A stretch of DNA of 64,000 nt from Ptiloglossa arizonensis (taxonomy: Eukaryota > Arthropoda > Insecta > Hymenoptera > Colletidae). The position numbers were made by a program, and so were the translations under genes. Below are positions 1 to 8,904 of the stretch, in pieces. A model generated the notes under the pieces. It made no database searches. It had not been told where the DNA came from and worked only from the letters and a program-made list of their open reading frames with translations. The DNA lies in the NCBI RefSeq assembly GCF_051014685.1, contig NW_027478395.1:682001-746000 (forward strand). The letters are read 5' to 3'. Positions within the stretch are counted from its first letter, which is position 1. Each line of letters opens with the position of its first letter.

Positions 1-138
1 AGAAGACAACAAATTTTTCGCAATTCTGCTGCTCTAAACGCTTAACCAGAATGGCCTAGGGAAAAAATACACATACCGTTGTAATCGGGCGAGTTTCTAC
101 TTTCAAATGCAATAGGAATTTTTGGGTTAGGTCAATCC

Positions 139-155
139 GTTCGCGAGATATGGGA
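139..155 (+). other. CENP-B-box-like 17-mer (8 of 9 core positions), shown in the reference monomer
   Basis: The published CENP-B box core is NTTCGNNNNANNCGGGN. The window reads GTTCGCGAGATATGGGA here. TTCG, the central A and the final GGG all match, and only the first base of CGGG differs (T for C). The motif occupies consensus positions 16-32 and recurs in most monomers. In many the four free positions read CTTG instead of CGAG (for example 2,971-2,987), which keeps the 8/9 score. Some families lose another core base through TGAG, GGTATGGG or TTCACGAG variants. Whether any protein binds it is unknown. A chance 8/9 match somewhere in a 177-bp unit on either strand is expected roughly 4% of the time. 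Confidence 0.5.
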
Positions 156-184
156 GTTTGAAGCTAAGAAATGGTTGAGAAGAC

Positions 185-195
185 AAAAAATTTTT
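185..195 (+). other. A6T5 tract, a likely curved or stiff DNA element in each monomer
   Basis: Six A followed by five T (consensus about 62-72) is the longest A/T tract of the unit. Further A or T tracts lie at about 116-121 and 173-177. A tracts of this type are known to bend or stiffen DNA and to influence nucleosome placement. Families differ here: many carry a C within the A run (GACAACAAATTTTTC), and others have AATATTTCGC or AATTTCTCGC, which shorten the tract. A role in phasing nucleosomes over the 177-bp unit is inference. Confidence 0.4.
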
Positions 196-250
196 CGCAA
201 TTCTGCTGCTCCAAACGCTTAACCAGAATGGCCTAGGGAAAAAATACACA

Positions 251-267
251 TACCGTTGTAATCGGGC
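251..267 (+). other. Second, weaker CENP-B-box-like 17-mer (7 of 9 core positions), shown in the reference monomer
   Basis: At consensus positions 128-144 the unit reads TACCGTTGTAATCGGGC. It has the complete CGGG half and the central A of the CENP-B box, but ACCG in place of TTCG. It lies on the same strand as the stronger match, 112 bp downstream of it and 65 bp upstream of the next one. Scattered monomers reach 8/9, for example 6,446-6,462 and 55,284-55,300. A 7/9 match in a unit this long is expected by chance about half the time, so this site alone is weak evidence. Confidence 0.25.
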
Positions 268-2992
268 GAGTTTCTACTTTCAGATGCAACAGCAATTTTT
301 GGGTTAGGTCAATCCATTCGCGAGATATGGGAGTTTGAAGCCAAGAAATGGTTGAGAAGACAACAAATTTTTCGCAATTCTGCTGCTCCAGACGCTTAAC
401 CAAAATGGCCTAGGGAGAAAATACACATACCGTTGTAAACGGGCGAGTTTCTACTTTCAGACGCAGAAATAATTTTTGGGTTTGGTCAATCCGTTCGCGA
501 GATATGGGACTTTGAATCTAAGAAATGGTTCCGAAGACAACAAATTTTTCGCAATTCTGCTGCTCCAATCGCTTAACCAGAATGGCCTAGGGAAAAAATA
601 CACATACCGTGGTAATCGGGCGAGTTTCTACTTTCAGATGCAAGAGCAATTTTTGGGTTAGGTCAATCCGTTCGTGAGATATGGGAGTTTGAAGCCAAGA
701 AATGGTTGAGAAGACAACAAATTTTTCGCAATTCTGCTACTCCAGACGCTTAACCAGAATGGCCTAGGGAGAAAATACACATACCGTTGTAATCGGGCGA
801 GTTTCTACTTTCCGACGCAGAAGGAATTTTTGGGTTTGGTCAATCCGTTCGCGAGATATGGGACTTTGAATCTAAGAAATGGTTGAGAAGACAACAAATT
901 GTTCGCAATTCTGCTGCTCCAAACGCTTAACCAGAATGGACTAGGGAAAAAATACGCATACCGTTGTAATCGGGCGAGTTTCTGCTTTCTGATTCAACAG
1001 GAATTTTTGGGTTAGGTAAATCCGTTCGCGAGATATGGGAGTTTGAAGCCAAGAAATGGTTGATAAGGCAAAAAATTTTTCGCAATTCTGCTGCTCCAAA
1101 CGCTTAACCAGAATGGCCTAGGGAAAAAATACACGTACCGTTGTAATCGGGCGAGTTTCTACTTTCAGATGCAACAGGAATTTTTGGGTTAGGTCAATCC
1201 GTTCGCGAGATATGGGAGTTGGAAGCTAAGAAATGGTTGAGAAGAGAACAAATTTTTCGCAATTCTGCTGCTCCAAACGCTTAAGCAGAATGGCCAAGGG
1301 AAAAAATACGCATACCGTTGTAATCGGGCGAGTTTCTACTTTCAGATACAATAGGAATTTTTGGGTTAGGTTAATCCGTTCGCGAGATATGGGACTTTAA
1401 AGCTAAGAAATGGTTGACAAGACAACAAATTTTTCGCACTTCTGCTGCTCCAATCGCTTAACCAGAATGGCCTAGGGGAAAAATACACGTACCGTTGTAA
1501 TCGGGCGAGTTTCTACTTTCAAATGCAATAGGAATTTTTGGGTTAGGTCAATCCGTTCGCGAGATATGGGAGTTGGAAACTAAGAAATGGTTGAGAAGAG
1601 AACAAATTGTTCGCAATTCTGCTGCTCCAAACGCTTAACTAGAATGGCCTAGGGAAAAAATACACATACCGTTGTAATCTGGCGAGTTTCTACTTTCAGA
1701 TGCAACAGCAATTTTTGGGTTAGGTCAATCCGTTCGCGAGATATGGGAGTTTGAAGCCAAGAAATGGTTGAGAAGACAACAAATTGTTCGCAATTCTGCT
1801 GCTCCAAACGCTTAACCAGAATGGACTAGGGAAAAAATACGCATACCGTTGTAATCGGGCGAGTTTCTGCTTTCTGATGCAACAGGAATTTTTGGGTTAG
1901 GTAAATCCGTTCGCGAGATATGGGAGTTTGAAGCCAAGAAATGGTTGATAAGGCAAAAAATTTTTCGCAATTCTGCTGCTCCAAACGCTTAACCAGAATG
2001 GCCTAGGGAAAAAATGCACGTACCGTTGTAATCGGGCGAGTTTCTACTTTCAGATGCAATAGGAATTTTTGGGTTAGGTCAAACCGTTCGCGAGATATGG
2101 GAGTTGGAAGCTAAGAAATGGTTGAGAAGAGAACAAATTTTTCGCAATTCTGCTGCTCCAAACGCTTAAACAGAACGGCCTAGGGAAAAAATACACATAC
2201 CGTTGTAATCGGGGGAGTTTCTTCTTTCAGATGCAATAGGAATTTTTGGGTTAGGTCAATCCGTTCAAAAGATATGGGAGTTTGAAGACAAGAAATGGTT
2301 GAGAAAGCAAAAAATTTTTCGCAATTCTGCTGCTCCAAACGCTTAACCAGAATGGCCCAGGGAAAAAATACGCATACCGTTGTAATCGGGCGAGTTTCTA
2401 CTTTCAGACGCAGCTGGAATTTTTGGGTTAGGTCAATCCGTTCGCGAGATATGGGACTTTGAATCTAAGAAATGGTTGAGAAGACAACAAATTTTTCGCA
2501 ATTCTGCTGCTCCAGACGCTTAACGAGAATGGCCTAGGGAGAAAATACACATACCGTTGTAATCGGGCGAGTTTCTACTTTCCGACGCAGAAGGAATTTT
2601 TGGGTTTTGTCAATCCGTTCGCGAGATATGGGACTTTGAATCTAAGAAATGGTTGAGAAGACAACAAATTTTTCGCAATTCTGCTGCTCCAATCGCTTAA
2701 CCAGAATGGCCTAGGGGAAAAATACACGTACCGTTATAATCGGGCGAGTTTCTACTTTCAAATGCAATAGGAATTTTTGGGTTAGGTCAATCCGTTCGCG
2801 AGATATGGGAGTTGGAAGCTAAGAAATGGTTGAGAAGAGAACAAATTGTTCGTAATTCTGCTGCTCCAAACGCTTAACCAGAATGGACTAGGGAAAAAAT
2901 ACACGTACCGTTGTAATCGGGCGAGATTCTGCTTTCTGATGCAACAGGAATTTTTGGGTTAGGTCAATCCGTTCGCTTGATATGGGAGTTTG

Positions 2993-5275
2993 AAGCCAAG
3001 AAATGGTTGAGAAGACAACAAATTTTTCGCACTTCTGCTGCTCCAAACGCTTAACCAGAATGGGCTAGGGAAAAAATACACACACCGTTGTAATCGGGCG
3101 AGTTTCTACTTTCAGATGCAATAGGAATTTTTGGGTTGGGTCAATCCGTTCGCGAGATATGGGAGTTTGAAGACAAGAAATGGTTGAGAAGGCAAAAAAT
3201 TTTTCACAATTCTGCTGCTCCAAACGCTTAACCAGAATGACCTAGGGAAAAAATACACGTACCGTTGTAATCGGGCGAGTTTCTACTTTCAAATGCACAA
3301 GGAATTTTTCGGTTAGGTCAATCCGTTCGCGAGATATGAGAGTTTGAAGCTAAGATATGCTTGAGGAGACAACAAATATTTCGCAAATCTGCTGCTCCAA
3401 ACGCTTAACCAGAATGGCCTAGGGAAAAAATACGCATACCGTTGTAATCGGGCGAATTTCTACTTTCAGTTACAATAGGAATTTTTGGGTTAGGTCAATC
3501 CGTTCGCGAGGAATGGGAGTTTGAAGCCAAGAAATGGTAGAGAAGGCAGAAAATTTTTCACAATTCTGCTGCTCCAAACGCTTAACCAGAATGACCTAGG
3601 GAAGAAATACACGTACCGTTCTAATCGGGCGAGTTTCTACTTTCAAATGCACAAGGAATTTTTGGGTTAGGTCAATCCGTTCGCGAGATATGAGAGTTTG
3701 AAGCTAAGATATGGTTGAGAAGGCAACAAATATTTCGCAAATCTGCTGCTCCAAACGCTTAAACAGAATGGGCTAGGGAAAAAATACACATACCTTTGTA
3801 ATCCGGCGAGTTTCTACTTTCAGACGCAACAGGAATTTTTGGGTTAGGTCAATCCGTTCGCGAGATATGAGAGTTTGAAGCCAAGAAATGGTTGAGAAGA
3901 CAACAAATTTTTCGCACTTCTGCTGCTCCAAACGCTTAACCAGAATGGGCTAGGGAAAAAATACACACACCGTTGTAATCGGGCGAGTTTCTACTTTCAG
4001 ATGCAATAGGAATTTTTGGGTTGGGTCAATCCGTTCGCGAGATATGGGAGTTTGAAGACAAGAAATGGTTGAGAAGGCAAAAAATTTTTCACAATTCTGC
4101 TGCTCCAAACGCTTAACCAGAATGACCTAGGGAAAAAATACACGTACCGTTGTAATCGGGCGAGTTTCTACTTTCAAATGCACAAGGAATTTTTCGGTTA
4201 GGTCAATCCGTTCGCGAGATATGAGAGTTTGAAGCTAAGATATGGTTGAGAAGACAACAAATATTTCGCAAATCTGCTGCTCCAAACGCTTAACCAGAAT
4301 GGCCTAGGGAAAAAATACGCATACCGTTGTAATCGGGCGAATTTCTACTTTCAGTTACAATAGGAATTTTTGGGTTAGGTCAATCCGTTCGCGAGGAATG
4401 GGAGTTTGAAGCCAAGAAATGGTAGAGAAGGCAGAAAATTTTTCACAATTCTGCTGCTCCAAACGCTTAACCAGAATGACCTAGGGAAGAAATACACGTA
4501 CCGTTCTAATCGGGCGAGTTTCTACTTTCAAATGCACAAGGAATTTTTGGGTTAGGTCAATCCGTTCGCGAGATATGAGAGTTTGAAGCTAAGATATGGT
4601 TGAGAAGGCAACAAATATTTCGCAAATCTGCTGCTCCAAACGCTTAAACAGAATGGGCTAGGGAAAAAATACACATACCTTTGTAATCCGGCGAGTTTCT
4701 ACTTTCAGACGCAACAGGAATTTTTGGGTTAGGTCAATCCGTTCGCTTGATATGGGAGTTTGAAGCCAAGAAATGGTTGAGAAGACAACAAATTTTTCGC
4801 TCTTCTGCTGCTCCAAACGCTTAACCAGAATGGGCTAGGGAAAAAATACACACACCGTTGTAATCGGGCGAGTTTCTACTTTCAGATGCAATAGGAATTT
4901 TTGGGTTGGGTCAATCCGTTCGCGAGATATGGGAGTTTGAAGACAAGAAATGGTTGAGAAGGCAAAAAATTTTTCACAATTCTGCTGCTCCAAACGCTTA
5001 ACCAGAATGACCTAGGGAAAAAATACACGTACCGTTGTAATCGGGCGAGTTTCTACTTTCAAATGCACAAGGAATTTTTCGGTTAGGTCAATCCGTTCGC
5101 GAGATATGAGAGTTTGAAGCTAAGATATGGTTGAGAAGACAACAAATATTTCGCAAATCTGCTGCTCCAAACGCTTAACCAGAATGGCCTAGGGAAAAAA
5201 TACGCATACCGTTGTAATCGGGCGAGTTTCTACTTTCAGTTACAATAGGAATTTTTGGGTTAGGTCAATCCGTTC
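2993..5275 (+). repeat. 885-bp (5-mer) higher-order repeat, about 2.6 copies
   Basis: The same ordered set of five monomer variants repeats at about 2,993-3,877, 3,878-4,762 and 4,763-5,275 (partial). The variant ATAGGAATTTTTGGGTTGGG occurs at 3,121, 4,006 and 4,891, which are 885-bp steps. Other shared private variants are the TTTTCGGTTAGG unit, the GCGAGGAATGGG unit (first two copies) and ACCGTTCTAATC (3,617 and 4,502). Copies differ by few substitutions. The third copy diverges at about 5,276, where GAGATATGGGACT replaces GAGGAATGGGAGT. Ends are accurate to about 20 bp because flanking monomers are homologous. Confidence 0.85.
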
Positions 5276-8200
5276 GCGAGATATGGGACTTTGAAGCTAA
5301 GAAATGGTTGACAAGACAACAAATTTTTCGCAATTCTGCTGCTCCAATCGCTTAACCAGAATGGCCTAGGGGAAAAATACACGTACCGTTGTAATCGGGC
5401 GAGTTTCTACTTTCAGACGCAACAGGAATTTTTGGATTAGGTCAATCCGTTCGCTTGATATGGGAGTTTGAAGCCAAGAAATGGTTGAGAAGACAACAAA
5501 TTTTTCGCAATTCTGCTGCCCCAAACGCTTCACCAGAATGGCCTAGTGAAAAAATACACATACCGTTGTAATCGGGCGAGTTTCTACTTTCACATGCAAT
5601 CAGAATTTTTGGGTTAGGTCAATCCGTTCGCTTGATATGGGAGTTTGAAGCCAAGAAATGGTTGAGAAGACAACAAATTTTTCGCACTTCTGCTGCTCCA
5701 AACGCTTCACCAGAATGGCCTAGGGAAAAAATACACATACCGTTGTAATCGGGCTAGTTTCTACTTTCACATGCAATCAGAATTTTTGGGTTAGGTCAAT
5801 CCGTTCGCTTGATATGGGAGTTTGAAGCCAAGAAATGGTTGAGAAGACAACAAATTTTTCGCACTTCTGCTGCTCCAAACGCTTAACCAGAATGGGCTAG
5901 GGAAAAAATACACACACCGTTGTAATCGGGCGAGTTTCTACTTTCAGATGCAATAGGAATTTTTGGGTTGGGTCAATCCGTTCGCGAGATATGGGAGTTT
6001 GAAGACAAGAAATGGTTGAGAAGGCAACAAATTTTTCTCACTTCTGCTGCTCCAAACGCTTAACCAGAATGGCCTAGGGAAAAAATACACATACCGTTGT
6101 AATCGGGCTAGTTTCTACTTTCACATGCAATCAGAATTTCTGGGTTAGGTCAATCCGTTCGCTTAATATGGGAGTTTGAAGCCAAGAAATGGTTGAGAAG
6201 ACAACAAATTTTTCGCACTTCTGCTGCTCCAAACGCTTAACCAGAATGGCCTAGGGAAAAAATACGCATACCGTTGTAATCGGGCGAGTTTCTACTTTCA
6301 GTTACAATAGGAATTTTTGGGTTAGGTCAATCCGTTCGCGAGATATGGGACTGTGAAGCTAAGAAATGGTTGACAAGACAACAAATTTTTCGCAATTCTG
6401 CTGCTCCAATCGCTTAACCAGAATGGCTTAGGGGAAAAATACACGTATCGTTGTAATCGGGCGAGTTTCTACTTTCAGACGCAACAGGAATTTTTGGATT
6501 AGGTCAATCCGTTCGCTTGATATGGGAGTTTGAAGCCAAGAAATGGTTGAGAAGACAACAAATTTTTCGCAATTCTGCTGCTCCAAACGCTTCACCAGAA
6601 TGGGCTAGGGAAAAAATACACACACCGTTGTAATCGGGCGAGTTTCTACTTTCAGATGCAATAGGAATTTTTGGGTTGGGTCAATCCGTTCGCGAGATAT
6701 GGGAGTTTGAAGACAAGAAATGGTTGAGAAGGCAACAAATTTTTCTCACTTCTGCTGCTCCAAACGCTTAACCAGAATGGCCTAGGGAAAAAATACACAT
6801 ACCGTTGTAATCGGGCTAGTTTCTACTTTCACATGCAATCAGAATTTCTGGGTTAGGTCAATCCGTTCGCTTGATATGGGAGTTTGAAGCCAAGAAATGG
6901 TTGAGAAGACAACAAATTTTTCGCACTTCTGCTGCTCCAAACGCTTAACCAGAATGGGCTAGGGAAAAAATACGCACACCGTTGTAATCGGGCGAGTTTC
7001 TACTTTCAGATGCAATAGGAATTTTTGGGTTTGGTCAATCCGTTCGCGAGATATGGGACTTTGAAGCTAAGAAATGGTTGACAAGACAACAAATTTTTCG
7101 CAATTCTGCTGCTCCAATCGCTTAACCAGAATGGCCTAGGGGAAAAATACACGTACCTTTGTAATCGGGCGAGTTTCTACTTTCAGACGCAACAGGAATT
7201 TTTGGATTAGGTCAATCCGTTCGCTTGATATGGGAGTTTGAAGCCAAGAAATGGTTGAGAAGACAACAAATTTTTCGCAATTCTGCTGCTCCAAACGCTT
7301 CACCAGAATGGCCTAGGGAAAAAATACACATACCGTTGTAATCGGGCGAGTTTCTACTTTCACATGCAATCAGAATTTTTGGGTTAGGTCAATCCGTTCG
7401 CTTGATATGGGAGTTTGAAGCCAAGAAATGGTTGAGAAGACAACAAATTTTTCGCACTTCTGCTGCTCCAAACGCTTCACCAGAATGGCCTAGGGAAAAA
7501 ATACACATACCGTTGTAATCGGGCTAGTTTCTACTTTCACATGCAATCAGAATTTTTGGGTTGGGTCAATCCGTTCGCTTGATATGGGAGTTTGAAGCCA
7601 AGAAATGGTTGAGAAGACAACAAATTTTTCGCATTTCTGCTGCTCCAAACGCTTAACCAGAATGGGCTAGGGAAAAAATACACACACCGTTGTAATCGGG
7701 CGAGTTTCTACTTTCAGATGCAATAGGAATTTTTGGGTTGGGTCAATCCGTTCGCGAGATATGGGAGTTTGAAGACAAGAAATGGTTGAGAAGGCAACAA
7801 ATTTTTCTCACTTCTGCTGCTCCAAACGCTTAACCAGAATGGCCTAGGGAAAAAATACACATACCGATGTAATTGGGCAAGTTTCTACTTTCAGATGCAA
7901 TAGGAATCTTTGGGTTAGGTCAATCCGTTCGCGAGATATGGGAGTTTGAAGCCAAGAAATGGTAGAGAAGGCAAAAAACTTTTCACAATTCTGCTGCTCC
8001 AAACGCTTAACCAGAATGGCCTAGGGAAAAAATACACATACCGTTGTAATCGGGCGAGTTTCTACTTTCACATGCAATCAGAATTTTTGGGTTAGGTCAA
8101 TCCGTTCGCTTGATATGGGAGTTTGAAGCCAAGAAATGGTTGAGAAGACAACAAATTTTTCGCACTTCTGCTGCTCCAAACGCTTCACCAGAATGGCCTA

Positions 8201-8904
8201 GGGAAAAAATACACATACCGTTGTAATCGGGCTAGTTTCTACTTTCACATGCAATCAGAATTTTTGGGTTAGGTCAATCCGTTCGCTTGATATGGGAGTT
8301 TGAAGCCAAGAAATGGTTGAGAAGACAACAAATTTTTCGCACTTCTGCTGCTCCAAACGCTTAACCAGAATGGGCTAGGGAAAAAATACACACACCGTTG
8401 TAATCGGGCGAGTTTCTACTTTCAGATGCAATAGGAATTTTTGGGTTGTGTCAATCCGTTCGCGAGATATGGGAGTTTGAAGACAAGAAATGGTTGAGAA
8501 GGCAACAAATTTTTCTCACTTCTGCTGCTCCAAACGCTTAACCAGAATGGCCTAGGGAAAAAATACACATACCGATGTAATTGGGCAAGTTTCTACTTTC
8601 AGATGCAATAGGAATCTTTGGGTTAGGTCAATCCGTTCGCGAGATATGGGAGTTTGAAGCCAAGAAATGGTAGAGAAGGCAAAAAACTTTTCACAATTCT
8701 GCTGCTCCAAACGCTTAACCAGAATGGCCTAGGGAGAAAATACACATACCGTTGTAATTGGGCGAGTTTCTACTTTCAGATGCAATAGGAATTTTTGGGT
8801 TAGGTCAATCCGTTCGCGAGATATGGGAGTTTGAAGCCAAGAAATGGTAGAGAAGGCAAAAAATTTTTCACAATTCTGCTGCTCCAAACGCTTAACCAGA
8901 ATGA
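5276..8904 (+). repeat. Satellite segment with 4-mer, 6-mer and 10-mer spacings
   Basis: About 20 monomers in overlapping duplications. The GGGTTG-type monomer occurs at 5,953, 6,661, 7,723 and 8,431, with spacings of 708, 1,062 and 708 bp (4, 6 and 4 units). The GACGCAACAGG unit followed by TTTTTGGATTAGG occurs at 5,411, 6,473 and 7,181, with spacings of 1,062 and 708. The rare ACCGATGTAATTGGGCAAG occurs at 7,863 and 8,571 (708). The pattern fits repeated unequal exchange rather than one fixed higher-order unit. Monomers here often carry CTTCACC instead of CTTAACC, a marker I see only between about 5.5 and 30.2 kb. Confidence 0.8.

Larger units (their letters stand above)
124..300 (+). repeat. 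Reference monomer (first full 177-bp unit in the phase used here)
   Basis: This unit sets the numbering used in the other entries: position 1 is the first G of GGGTTAGG and position 177 is the last T of the GGAATTTTT run. Landmarks in order are GGGTTAGG (1-8), the TTCGCGAG region (17-24), CCAAGAAATGG (41-51), an A/T tract (62-72), CTGCTGCTCC (80-89), CTTAACC (95-101), the CCTAGG palindrome (109-114), a second A tract (116-121), ATCGGG (138-143), the family-diagnostic segment (157-170) and the final T tract (173-177). The start point is arbitrary, as in any tandem array. Confidence 0.95.
1..2980 (+). repeat. Mixed-family satellite segment with a 5-mer spacing
   Basis: About 17 monomers of several families, with GATGCAACAG, GATGCAATAG and GACGCAGAAG among the diagnostic segments. 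A rare marker, TGATAAGGCA, occurs at 1,061 and 1,946, exactly 885 bp (five units) apart with similar flanks, which suggests an older 5-mer duplication now partly diverged. No gene or other element is visible. Confidence 0.85.

Noticed and set aside
119..131. Telomere-like string TTTTTGGGTTAGG in every monomer
   Set aside because: It resembles plant TTTAGGG or insect TTAGG only over about ten bases and does not itself repeat in tandem. It is a single segment of the 177-bp unit.
139..155. NruI site TCGCGA, AvrII site CCTAGG and the 8-bp palindrome CTCGCGAG as possible operators
   Set aside because: Short palindromes are expected in a 177-bp unit and are multiplied by the array. No promoter or gene lies nearby for them to control.
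185..195. A6T5 followed by CGC as a transcription terminator
   Set aside because: There is no stem-loop of useful length before the T run and no transcription unit. The tract is part of every monomer.
124..300. A 59-bp trimeric substructure, suggested by CCAAGAAATGG (41) and CCAGAATGG (100) lying 59 bp apart
   Set aside because: Aligning the three 59-bp thirds base by base gives matches only at about the random level outside this short string.
2971..5275. Possible CRISPR array, given regular repeats
   Set aside because: There are no unique spacers between short repeats. The whole 177-bp unit repeats, and no cas-like gene is present.
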